Under the pieces are notes generated by a model. That model was not told where the DNA came from and did no database searches. It worked only from the letters and a program-made list of their open reading frames with translations. The position numbers and the translations under genes were made by a program. From NCBI GenBank assembly GCA_030950365.1, contig JAUZRQ010000014.1, positions 62,001-126,000 on the forward strand: DNA of 64,000 nt, given 5' to 3'. This DNA comes from Candidatus Zhuqueibacterota bacterium. GTDB taxonomy: Bacteria > Zhuqueibacterota > Zhuqueibacteria > Zhuqueibacterales > Geothermadaptataceae. Each line of letters starts with the position of its first letter. Positions within the stretch are counted from its first letter, which is position 1. Positions 1 through 7,433 of this stretch are shown here, piece after piece.

Positions 1-487
1 CAAGGCCATGGAACATTTGCGTGGCCGTTCGAAAACGACGCTGCAAGAAATCGGCTTTTTAAATATCCAGGTTTCCCCCAAAAGACGCCAGGAGCCACGG
101 CAACCGACCGTACGCCGGTCATCGCACGACCAGCCGCAGGCACGCCGGCCACGGCGGCAGTCCATCGAAGAAGGCATTGCCTCGTTTTACGGTAAACGAT
201 GGAACGGGCGCAAAACCGCCAATGGCGAAATTTTTAACGATGAAAAATACACCGCCGCACACAAAACTTTGCCCTTTGGCACGTTTGTGCGCGTGGTTCG
301 GAAGGACAACGGCCGGTCAGTAGTGGTACGGATCAACGATCGAGGGCCGTTCAAGCCGGGCCGAATCATCGATCTCTCCACCGCCGGTGCCCGACGGCTC
401 GGCATGCTCGAGGAAGGACTGGTCGAGGTGGCGATCTATCCGGCCACACTGGTTGATTTTCTCAAGCAATTTGAAAGACAGAATTAA
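1..487 (+). CDS. rlpA: RlpA-like septal-ring lytic transglycosylase, 5' end cut by window
   Basis: RlpA cleaves naked glycan strands of peptidoglycan in the periplasm or outer membrane. The double-psi beta-barrel domain fills roughly residues 55-145, counted from the first ATG at position 8. It has the motifs TANGEIFN, AAHKTLPFGT, VRINDRGPF and IDLSTAGARRLG. His85 and Asp111 lie 26 residues apart, which is the spacing of the catalytic His/Asp pair I recall for Pseudomonas RlpA. The frame is open to the window edge, and no signal peptide follows the ATG at 8, so the true start and export signal probably lie upstream. The basic linker (residues 25-50) resembles the disordered region between signal and barrel in this family. 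No SPOR domain follows. A strong terminator hairpin comes directly after the stop. Confidence 0.85.
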   Translation, partial: KAMEHLRGRSKTTLQEIGFLNIQVSPKRRQEPRQPTVRRSSHDQPQARRPRRQSIEEGIASFYGKRWNGRKTANGEIFNDEKYTAAHKTLPFGTFVRVVRKDNGRSVVVRINDRGPFKPGRIIDLSTAGARRLGMLEEGLVEVAIYPATLVDFLKQFERQN

Positions 488-492
488 GCGAT

Positions 493-535
493 ACAAGAGA
501 CGCCAGGCACCTTGAAGGTGCCTGGCGTCTCTTGT
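493..535. terminator. Perfect 21-bp inverted repeat between convergent genes (REP-like terminator)
   Basis: Two perfect 21-nt arms (493-513 and 515-535) surround a single central base, giving a very stable hairpin built on a GCCAGGCACCTT core. It sits between the rightward RlpA gene and the leftward Mrp gene and could stop transcription in both directions. No long T-run follows on either strand, so it may be a dispersed palindrome rather than a classical intrinsic terminator. A related sequence occurs at 9225-9260. Confidence 0.6.
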
Positions 536-552
536 TAGTACTCGCTGACTGC

Positions 553-1641
553 TCAAAGCTTGAAATGCTTCGGCGCGGCGTGGGTTTCCGCCGGCACCTG
601 CTCAACGATCTGGCGCGCGATATCCATAAACGCGCGGGTGGCCGGTGAATCTGGATGGTGCAGCACCACCGGTTTTCCAGAATCCCCAGCCAGACGCAGC
701 TCGGGCGTGAGCGGAATTTCGCCCAGAAACGGCACCCCTTCCTTCTTCGCCGCTTTTTTCACGCCACCTTTGCCGAAAATATCGTGGTCCTTGCCGCACT
801 CATCGCAAATAAACGAACTCATGTTCTCGATGATGCCCAGCACCGGTACGTTCACCTTTTGGAACATGCGCAGACCTTTCAGCGCGTCCGAGAGCGCCAC
901 AGGCTGCGGCGTGGATACCATCACGGCGCCGGTCAGTTCCAACCGTTGCGTGAGGGTGAGCTGCGCATCGCCGGTGCCCGGCGGCAAATCGATGATGAAG
1001 AAATCCAGATCGCCCCAGGCCACATCGCGCAGCATTTGTTCGATGGCCCGGCCCACCAGCGGTCCGCGCCAGATGATGGCGGTATCTGACGGCGCCAGAA
1101 ATCCCAGCGACATTACCTGAATACCGTCCCGCTCCAGCGGCAATACTTTGTTGCCAACCACCTTCGGCCGTTTGCCTTCAAGCCCCAGCATCATCGGAAC
1201 GTTCGGCCCGTAGATATCCGCATCCAGAATGCCGACATTCTTGCCCAGTTTGTGCAGCGCGCAGGCCAGATTCACCGAAACCGTGGATTTGCCCACACCG
1301 CCTTTGCCACTGGCCACGGCGATGGTGTATTTCACATTGTGGAGCATCTTTTCAATTTGCTGCTCCTGCTCTACTTTCAGTTGCGCTTTGGCCGCGCCAA
1401 CGGTTTTCTCGTCGATTTGCAGTTCGATTCTGGCGACGCCGAGCTGCTTCAGCGCTTCCCGCACTTCCGGTTCCAGTTGCTCTTTCACGTTGCCCGATTG
1501 GCTCGCAAACTCGATGCGCACGTAAACCGAATCCTGATCGGTACGGACTTCTTTAACCAGTCCGAATGTCACGATATCGCGGGAAAAGCCCGGATATTTC
1601 ACCGAGCGAAGGGCTTCCAAAACCTGTTCTTTATCTGGCAT
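553..1641 (-). CDS. mrp: Mrp/ApbC-type iron-sulfur cluster carrier ATPase
   Basis: This is a cytoplasmic P-loop ATPase that binds and hands over Fe-S clusters. The N-terminal 100 residues form a MIP18/DUF59 domain. It is followed by the deviant Walker A GKGGVGKST (residues 112-120), the switch motif IIDLPPGTGD (about 216-225) and the cluster-binding CDEC (279-282). The length of 362 residues is normal for the two-domain form. The start is supported by GAGAGGA upstream of the ATG. It appears to be a single-gene unit, with the next upstream gene (PEBP-like) about 170 nt away in the same direction. The C-terminal tail is His- and Lys-rich. Family assignment is firm; client proteins cannot be read from the sequence. 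Confidence 0.95.
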   Translation of the reverse strand: MPDKEQVLEALRSVKYPGFSRDIVTFGLVKEVRTDQDSVYVRIEFASQSGNVKEQLEPEVREALKQLGVARIELQIDEKTVGAAKAQLKVEQEQQIEKMLHNVKYTIAVASGKGGVGKSTVSVNLACALHKLGKNVGILDADIYGPNVPMMLGLEGKRPKVVGNKVLPLERDGIQVMSLGFLAPSDTAIIWRGPLVGRAIEQMLRDVAWGDLDFFIIDLPPGTGDAQLTLTQRLELTGAVMVSTPQPVALSDALKGLRMFQKVNVPVLGIIENMSSFICDECGKDHDIFGKGGVKKAAKKEGVPFLGEIPLTPELRLAGDSGKPVVLHHPDSPATRAFMDIARQIVEQVPAETHAAPKHFKL

Positions 1642-1813
1642 GATCTATCCTCTCAGTGTATCGATTGCAAATTCAGCCACGCCGTTGGTTTGGGGCGCGT
1701 GGCGGCGGACGATGTGGGCAATAATATAAGCCGCTGGACGATCGGGTTCAAGCTCTTTTCTTTGCCATTCATGCCGCTGTTGGCTGCCGGTTTCTATCGC
1801 CCGCTCAAAACCA

Positions 1814-2383
1814 TCAGCGCTTGAATTTACCCATTAGATGCGCTTCGGCCAGAATATGGCCTTCCATGGCTTTGAGCAGCTCACTTTTTGTGGCTCCGGG
1901 CCGCAGCTCCAGCTTGTTATCCAGCGCGTAGAGCTTGAAAAAGTACCGGTGGGCCGGACCGGGGGGCGGACATGGACCGCCATAACCGATGCGGCGAAAA
2001 TCGTTTTTGCCCTGCCGGGTTCCGTCTTTCAGCTCCTTCTCCGCTTCGATGCCTTCCGGCAGCCCGCTGGCCGTCGCCGGGATATTCCAGATCACCCAAT
2101 GCACCCAGGTGCCCATTGGCGCGTCCGGATCGTCGCAGATCAGGGCGAAGCTCCTGGTTTTTTCCGGCACGCCTTTCCATTGCAACGCCGGCGAAATGTC
2201 TTTGCCCTCGCAGGTGTATTCGCGAGGGATCATCTCACCTTCCTTGAAAGCCGGACTGGTCAAGACCATTTTCTTCACCTCCTTTTTGGCCTTTTTCCCG
2301 GACTTCTGTCCTGAGACAGGCTGGCTCAGGGCCAGCAATGCCCCCATGCAAAGCAGGACAACAAATGCTCGTTTACCCGTCAT
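1814..2383 (-). CDS. Exported YbhB/YbcL-type phosphatidylethanolamine-binding-like protein
   Basis: The protein belongs to the PEBP/RKIP fold family (bacterial YbhB/YbcL branch). Its molecular role in bacteria is not established; small anionic ligands bind the conserved pocket. Residues 1-25 form a signal peptide ending near VSGQ, so this copy is periplasmic. The PEBP signatures are DDPDAPMGTWVHWVIWNIP and GYGGPCPPPGPAHRYFF, carrying the Asp-Pro and His pocket residues. The mature length of about 160 residues fits the family. The Lys-rich stretch after the signal (KSGKKAKKEVKK) is a plausible linker. It is transcribed leftward toward mrp. Confidence 0.9.
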   Translation of the reverse strand: MTGKRAFVVLLCMGALLALSQPVSGQKSGKKAKKEVKKMVLTSPAFKEGEMIPREYTCEGKDISPALQWKGVPEKTRSFALICDDPDAPMGTWVHWVIWNIPATASGLPEGIEAEKELKDGTRQGKNDFRRIGYGGPCPPPGPAHRYFFKLYALDNKLELRPGATKSELLKAMEGHILAEAHLMGKFKR

Positions 2384-2508
2384 AATACACCCCTTTCATT
2401 TGTGCCTCTGTATTCTCCTGTTTTTTGCTCATCCGACGGTTGGCACTTGCCCGAAGATTGAACACCAGCGCGGTTTTGACAACCCGTTCACGGGATAAAG
2501 GCACGCCT

Positions 2509-2850
2509 TTATGCTTTTAGTGAAGCCCGGTATCGAATCACCTCAGCTTTTTCAATGGTGATGAGGCCATCCTGAAACATGTCATCGATTTCTTCCACAT
2601 ACCGCCGCACCTTTTCATCGGTATCAACGATTTCGATAATCAGCGGCAAGTCTTCGGAAAGCCGCAAGAGCCGCGCTGAATGCAAACGGCTATGGGCACC
2701 GAATCCCATCACGCCGCGAATGACGGTCGCGCCGGCCATACCCATCTCGCGCGCTTTTTCCACCAAAGCATGATACAGCGGCTTGCCCTCGTAGCGATCC
2801 GCCTCGCCAATAAAAATACGCAGCAACTTGCCTTCGCCTTCGATCTTCAT
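2509..2850 (-). CDS. DUF190 PII-like protein, partner of CrcB
   Basis: This small (113 aa) DUF190 protein has a PII-like ferredoxin fold and is often encoded next to fluoride channels. Visible family motifs are GKLLRIFIGE near the start, AREMGMAGATVIRGVMGFG, and LPLIIEIVDTDEKV. I choose the ATG at 2850, because GGAG lies six bases upstream. The first in-frame ATG, at 2862, follows the crcB stop by three bases and has no Shine-Dalgarno site. It is the second gene of a crcB-DUF190 operon. By family context it may modulate the channel or bind a small ligand, but this is unproven. A PII regulator of nitrogen is less likely, since the T-loop signatures are absent. Confidence 0.85.
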   Translation of the reverse strand: MKIEGEGKLLRIFIGEADRYEGKPLYHALVEKAREMGMAGATVIRGVMGFGAHSRLHSARLLRLSEDLPLIIEIVDTDEKVRRYVEEIDDMFQDGLITIEKAEVIRYRASLKA

Positions 2851-2865
2851 GGCCTTCTCCATGGT

Positions 2866-3240
2866 TTAGATCAGCTTCGCGAATATCATGCCCAGATACA
2901 CGGCCAGCAGCCCTGCCAGCACGCTCGTACCCATATTGGTCAGCGCCGCCAGAAAGCTCCCCTCGCGCAGCAGCACCAGCGTCTCATAGCTGAATGTCGA
3001 AAATGTCGTAAAGGCGCCAAATACTCCAATGGCCAGAAAACTCCGCCACTCCGGATGCATCAGAAAGCGCTCCTCGGTCAATGTCAGCACGAAGCCCAGC
3101 CCAAAACAGCCAATGAGATTGACCACCAGCGTACCGTAGGGGAATAAGCTGCCCCACACACGGCACACCCAACCGGAAACGGCGTATCGGGCAATTGCTC
3201 CTAAAAAACCACCGAGCCCAACAACCACGATATGCCACAT
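2866..3240 (-). CDS. crcB: Fluoride ion channel CrcB/FluC
   Basis: This inner-membrane fluoride exporter works as a dual-topology dimer and protects against toxic fluoride. The length of 124 aa and four hydrophobic segments match the family. Signatures are GAIARY (residues 14-19), YGTLVVNLIGCFGLG with the pore Asn, and GVFGAFTTFSTFSYE with the Phe/Thr track and Na+ site. AAGGAG precedes the ATG. The DUF190 gene follows after three bases. I looked for a fluoride riboswitch upstream on this strand and could not find the consensus. Confidence 0.96.
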   Translation of the reverse strand: MWHIVVVGLGGFLGAIARYAVSGWVCRVWGSLFPYGTLVVNLIGCFGLGFVLTLTEERFLMHPEWRSFLAIGVFGAFTTFSTFSYETLVLLREGSFLAALTNMGTSVLAGLLAVYLGMIFAKLI

Positions 3241-3593
3241 GAAGCCGTGCTCTCCTTCGATTAGAATTCAGGGTTCAGTAGCAACGATTCCGCCATAAGC
3301 CGATTTCCTTCCATTCCTGTTTCCAGCAGTGCTGGCAGATGGGCGCAACCATATTGCATTCATATAACCTTGCCAATTCCGAGGCAAAGATTGCGGAATT
3401 GGCCGCTACTCCACATTCGCGGAATGGCGAAAATATTCCAAAGACAAATTAATATCGAAAAAATGGCTTTGGCTGAATAGTTCCATTCAATTCCGTTCCC
3501 CATTCAATGGTATGAAATTTATTGCAAAATTTCCATATACTTTCCATGTTAAAATTCAAACCCGCATTTTTCGTCATTCACAGGGAGAAAGCC
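3241..3593. promoter_or_regulatory. Divergent intergenic region with 10-bp inverted repeat
   Basis: This 353-nt stretch separates leftward crcB from the rightward lipoprotein gene and should hold both promoters. A perfect inverted repeat, GCCAATTCCG at 3372-3381 and its complement at 3394-3403, has a 12-nt spacer. Many further ATTCC/GGAAT words surround it, and CCAGCAGTGCTGG at 3323-3335 is another small dyad. It could be an operator. I see no clear -35/-10 pair and no riboswitch. Confidence 0.35.
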
Positions 3594-4385
3594 ATGCACC
3601 CAAAATATACACGATTCATTCCGTTATGGGTAATAATGCTGGTTTTTGGCTTCGTAGCCTGTCAAAAAAATGAAAATCCGCCCCTGTCGGGCTTCGATCT
3701 GGAAAACTCCGATGCCCGAGCCATTGAAATTGCCGACCGTGTGATGGAAGCCATGGGCGGCAGAAAGGCCTGGGACGAAACCCGATACATCACCTGGAAC
3801 TTTTTCGGCCGGCGCCGGCATCTCTGGGACAAATGGACCGGCAACGTGCGCATCGAAGCGGGGGACCGCCTGATCCTCATGAACATCAACACCAAACAGG
3901 GCCGGGTGTGGATCAATGGCGAAGAAGTCACGCATCCCGATAGTCTGCAAAACCATCTGGAGTATGGCTACCGCGCCTGGGTGAACGACAGCTACTGGAT
4001 GTTCATGCCGTACAAGCTCAAAGACACGGGAGTGACGCTCAAATACCTCGGCGAAGGTCAAATGCAGAATGGTCGCTCCGCCGATATGTTGCAATTAACC
4101 TTCCACCAGGTGGGAGTGACGCCGCAAAATAAATACCTTGTGTATGTGGACCAAAAGACCCAACTGGTTGGCGAGTGGGCGTATTTCCGCGATGCCAACG
4201 ACGATTCGGCCATGTTCCACACGCCATGGGACAACTGGCAGCGCTACGGCAACATACTGCTTTCCGATGATCGGGGCAGGCGAAAACATGCCGATATCGC
4301 CGTGTTTGCCGATTTGCCCGAATCGCTATTCACCAGTCCGGAGCCGGTGGACTGGCCGCAATTGCTCGGCCGGAACGGGCTCTAA
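3594..4385 (+). CDS. Lipoprotein of unknown function (LolA-like fold possible)
   Basis: The start at 3594 is chosen because GGGAG precedes it and it opens a lipoprotein signal peptide: basic start, hydrophobic core, and lipobox FVAC with Cys at about residue 23. An in-frame upstream start at 3522 would bury the signal. The mature part (about 240 aa) has no membrane segment. It contains a Trp-rich conserved-looking block, AMGGRKAWDETRYITWNFFG, then beta-strand-like repeats. The pattern recalls proteins loosely annotated as outer-membrane lipoprotein-sorting (LolA/LolB-like) in FCB bacteria, which bind lipid in a half-barrel. I do not recognise a precise family. It is monocistronic, ending at a bidirectional terminator. 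Confidence 0.6.
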   Translation: MHPKYTRFIPLWVIMLVFGFVACQKNENPPLSGFDLENSDARAIEIADRVMEAMGGRKAWDETRYITWNFFGRRRHLWDKWTGNVRIEAGDRLILMNINTKQGRVWINGEEVTHPDSLQNHLEYGYRAWVNDSYWMFMPYKLKDTGVTLKYLGEGQMQNGRSADMLQLTFHQVGVTPQNKYLVYVDQKTQLVGEWAYFRDANDDSAMFHTPWDNWQRYGNILLSDDRGRRKHADIAVFADLPESLFTSPEPVDWPQLLGRNGL

Positions 4386-4413
4386 CATCCGATTTCACAC
4401 GCTATCTACGAAA

Positions 4414-4443
4414 AAAGCGCCGGCACAATGGCACCGGCGCTTT
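4414..4443. terminator. Bidirectional intrinsic terminator
   Basis: A 10-bp perfect stem (4414-4423 with 4434-4443) around a 10-nt loop sits between convergent genes. On the minus strand the stem is followed by a run of six T residues, and on the plus strand by TTT. It would end both the lipoprotein gene and the radical SAM gene. Confidence 0.85.
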
Positions 4444-4475
4444 ACTTGATGAATCTGCTCCGCCACTGCCGCCAT

Positions 4476-5807
4476 TCAGTTCTCAAAAATGAACTTCTCG
4501 GCAAAGGCCGGTTCCAGCTCGTCAATCCACAGAGCGTCCTCATTGTATTTAGCAAAGAACGGCTTTAGCACCAGCTCCGGCTTGCGCGCCTGCAGCATGG
4601 TGAGCACGAACACCTTTTCGCCATGGATCTCGGTAATTCCTGAGACCTGAATTTTTCCTGGCGTGGCGGACATGCTGGGGCCGCGCACGGTACGCGCCAG
4701 TCCGCTCACCTGCATATAGGCATCGTGGAAAATCTGCCAGGCCCGGGCCAACGGCACGCCAAAGTAGTGCTGCGCGCCGGTATCGCGCACCACAAACATG
4801 TAATAGGGCACACAGCCGAGCTCCACCTGCCGCTGCCACATGCGCGCCCAGACGTCGGCATCGTCGTTGATGTGCCGCAAAATGGGCGATTGCGTGCGAA
4901 TCTGCGCACCAATGGAACGCAACCGACGGATGGCCTTGCGCACGGCCCGCGTGCTCAGTTCCCGCGGATGCGAAAAATGCGCCATGATCGCCAGATGTTT
5001 TCCAGATTCCACAATGCGCCGCAGCACGGCCAGCAATCGGTCGGCGTCATCGCCATGCAGGAATTTGTACGGCCAGAAGCTCAACGCTTTGGTGCCGAGG
5101 CGGATGGTGCGCAGATGCGGCAAATTGGCTTCCAACAGGGCATTGATATAGTTTTCAAATACGCGGGTGCTCATGATCATCGGATCGCCGCCGGTGAACA
5201 ACAAATCGGTCACTTCGGGATGCGCCCGCAAATAATCGATCAACAACTCGGTTTCCTTCATAGCGAATTTATATTCATCCATGCCCACGAACTGGGGCCA
5301 GCGGAAACAGAACGAACAATACGCATGGCAGGTCTGTCCCTGGCTCGGGAAAAACAGCACGGTCTGTGAATATTTATGTTGCAGCCCCGTCAACCGCATT
5401 CCGTTGAACAGCGGTACGTTGTATTCCATCTGCCCGGCGGGATGCGGATTCAGCTCGATGCGGATCTGATTCACCGCTTCATTCAGCTCGGATTTGTCCG
5501 CCTGGCGCTTCAGCAGACTGGCGATCCGCTCGTAATGATGCGGAAGCAACATGTCTCGCTGCGGAAAGGTCAGCTTGAACATGGGATCATTGGGCACATC
5601 GTCCCAACGAATCAGCTCATTGATCACATAGCTGTTCGCTTTAAACGGAAAGACCTGAGCCACCACCTCGATATCGAATAACAGCTCTTCAGGTAGGCGC
5701 TGAATTTGCGGTATGTTACGATAATTGTGCAATGCATAAGATTTGTATATGGGCATGTCCCCCGATGAACGTTTGGCTTTGTTGCGGGTCATCAATACTT
5801 GCGTCAT
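4476..5807 (-). CDS. KamA-family radical SAM protein (lysine 2,3-aminomutase-like)
   Basis: Lysine 2,3-aminomutases use a 4Fe-4S cluster, S-adenosylmethionine and PLP to move an amino group from C2 to C3. Here the cluster motif CxxxCxxC is C160, C164, C167 in the unusual context QTCHAYCSFCFRW. The SAM-binding GGDP is at 206-209. A TPGKIQV segment near residue 385 aligns with the PLP-lysine loop (GGGKIPV) of classical enzymes. The 443-aa length is normal. The start has GGGA seven bases upstream; a second Met at residue 18 is possible. The context differs enough from Clostridium KamA that the substrate (lysine, glutamate, other) cannot be named. It stands alone between a terminator and a 600-nt gap. 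Confidence 0.8.
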   Translation of the reverse strand: MTQVLMTRNKAKRSSGDMPIYKSYALHNYRNIPQIQRLPEELLFDIEVVAQVFPFKANSYVINELIRWDDVPNDPMFKLTFPQRDMLLPHHYERIASLLKRQADKSELNEAVNQIRIELNPHPAGQMEYNVPLFNGMRLTGLQHKYSQTVLFFPSQGQTCHAYCSFCFRWPQFVGMDEYKFAMKETELLIDYLRAHPEVTDLLFTGGDPMIMSTRVFENYINALLEANLPHLRTIRLGTKALSFWPYKFLHGDDADRLLAVLRRIVESGKHLAIMAHFSHPRELSTRAVRKAIRRLRSIGAQIRTQSPILRHINDDADVWARMWQRQVELGCVPYYMFVVRDTGAQHYFGVPLARAWQIFHDAYMQVSGLARTVRGPSMSATPGKIQVSGITEIHGEKVFVLTMLQARKPELVLKPFFAKYNEDALWIDELEPAFAEKFIFEN

Positions 5808-6414
5808 ACTCGGTCCCTATCGATTGATTCGCTTACCATTTAAATGAATTGTTCCGTCATTGCCAGTAGCCTGAAGTACTTTTTATAACAATCTTAAAAT
5901 ATCTTCATGAGACTGGTGACCCCACTGCAGCCAGAGAGAAGATGTGATCCTTTCCCTGCTTTACAAGCGGGAGGTTTGTCAGGATTTCACGACAGGATCG
6001 TTGTATTGAATGAGTGGCTCAGGAGATATGCAGCCTCATGAATCCAGGCCTGTATATGACAATATATAAATAATTTTTAATTCCGCAAGGAGTCTTTTCA
6101 AATTGCCCATACCACCAATTCCATCAGTGTTATCCCCAATTAGGATTCTACTCTATGATTCGTTCACCACTGCAATCATCCAATCCCCATCGCTCCGTAC
6201 GCTCTTTTTTTCTTTGCGATGCGCCGAGGGTAGATTACATTTTGAAATCACATTACATTCTTACGTGGTAGCCACCAGGGAGGCTTACAATGGTATCGGG
6301 AAGGTAATTCAAAAGAAAATAACCATTTTGCCGCTACTGAAACTCATTTCACTGACGTTTAAAGTCCCCTTTGGACAGTGTGAGGTATCATACACTCATC
6401 AATAAGGAAGGTCT
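5808..6414. other. Intergenic region without convincing gene
   Basis: This 607-nt AT-richer stretch separates the divergent radical SAM and Asp-box genes. A 100-codon rightward frame at 6103-6405 has no Shine-Dalgarno site, signal peptide or recognisable motif, so I do not call it. Promoters for both neighbours must lie here, but I see no strong hexamer pair. AATATATAAATAATTTTTAA near 6061 is notably AT-rich. Confidence 0.4.
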
Positions 6415-7431
6415 ATGCGAGCCGTTTTGCTGCCTATGAAATTGGTACTGATGAGCGCAATGATCGTGGGCGCGAGTTTCCCTGCATTGAGTCAGCCGAG
6501 GACGTATCAGATGTTTGCCGCCGTACTGAGCAACAAATCGTATGTGGTTGGCGGTGAAAATCCGGGAGCCGGTCTGTTTGTAAGCCGAGTGGATGCGCCT
6601 GGCTGGCAGAGTCGGTCTTTCTCCAATCTACGCATGTTCAATCTGGAAATTCTGCCTGAGGAAGGCGAAGGGCTCTACTACACGGCCAATGGCAACGGCG
6701 TGATCGTGAGCCGTGACAGCGGGCGGCACTGGCGGGTCACCACGGGCTGGCAAATCACCGAGGTGCTGAAGATCGCCGCCGTGCCGGAGAACCCCGCCGT
6801 GGTGTACATTGGCACGGCTTATGGCGCCTACCGATCATCGGATTTTGGCGAGACCTGGCAGCCGATCAGCCAGCGCTTCGTGTATGCGTTGCAGATCGAC
6901 CAGCAGCACCGCCATCGGCTTTATATCGGCGAAGAAGATGGCCTGCGCATCGGCACCGATGGCGGCGATCACCTGATGCGCGCAAAAGGGATTGCCGCGC
7001 CGGTGCTGTCCATTGCCCAGCATCCCGGGCAGCCAGACATTCTCTTCGCCGGGACCGAAGATGCGGGCCTGTTTATGTCCCACGATCGCGGGCTGAGCTG
7101 GCAGCCAATTGAGTCAGGCGATGCAGCCGGCGCCACGGTGTACGATATCCTCTTTTCGCCGCACAACCCGGACAGCTTGCTCGCCGCCACCTTCGCGCAT
7201 GGCGTGCTGATTTCCGCGGACGGCGGCAGAACCTGGCGCCCGTACCGGTCCGGCCTCGAACGCATGCCGGTGAGCTGCCTTGCCGCGCATCCCGGACAGC
7301 CCGGCACCTATTTCGCAGGGACCCTCAATTATGGCGTGTTTTGCTCCAGGGACGGCGGCCGTATCTGGCAACCCTTCGGGTTGAACGGCGCGCAGATTAT
7401 GGAACTCGAAATTCATGCAATGACGAGGTGA
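6415..7431 (+). CDS. Exported Asp-box (BNR) beta-propeller protein
   Basis: The signal peptide ends near ALSQ (about residue 27), so the 338-aa product is periplasmic or secreted. Five Asp-box motifs of the form SxDxGxxW lie at residues 99-106, 141-148, 222-229, 267-274 and 311-318, spaced about 40-45 residues apart. A degenerate sixth (TDGGD) is near 181. This is the signature of six- or seven-bladed propellers such as sialidase/Vps10/YCF48-like proteins. No catalytic sialidase triad is apparent, so a binding or scaffold role is more likely than hydrolysis. AAGGAAGG precedes the ATG. The next gene starts two bases after its stop, making an operon with a secreted toroid-like protein. Confidence 0.8.
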   Translation: MRAVLLPMKLVLMSAMIVGASFPALSQPRTYQMFAAVLSNKSYVVGGENPGAGLFVSRVDAPGWQSRSFSNLRMFNLEILPEEGEGLYYTANGNGVIVSRDSGRHWRVTTGWQITEVLKIAAVPENPAVVYIGTAYGAYRSSDFGETWQPISQRFVYALQIDQQHRHRLYIGEEDGLRIGTDGGDHLMRAKGIAAPVLSIAQHPGQPDILFAGTEDAGLFMSHDRGLSWQPIESGDAAGATVYDILFSPHNPDSLLAATFAHGVLISADGGRTWRPYRSGLERMPVSCLAAHPGQPGTYFAGTLNYGVFCSRDGGRIWQPFGLNGAQIMELEIHAMTR

Positions 7432-7433
7432 GC

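Noticed and set aside
3241-3420. Fluoride riboswitch upstream of crcB
   Set aside because: I could not find the conserved GGCGATGG...CGCC core or the CTGATG pseudoknot segment on the minus strand.
6103-6405. 100-codon rightward frame in the gap before the Asp-box gene
   Set aside because: There is no Shine-Dalgarno site, motif or signal, and its composition differs from real genes nearby.
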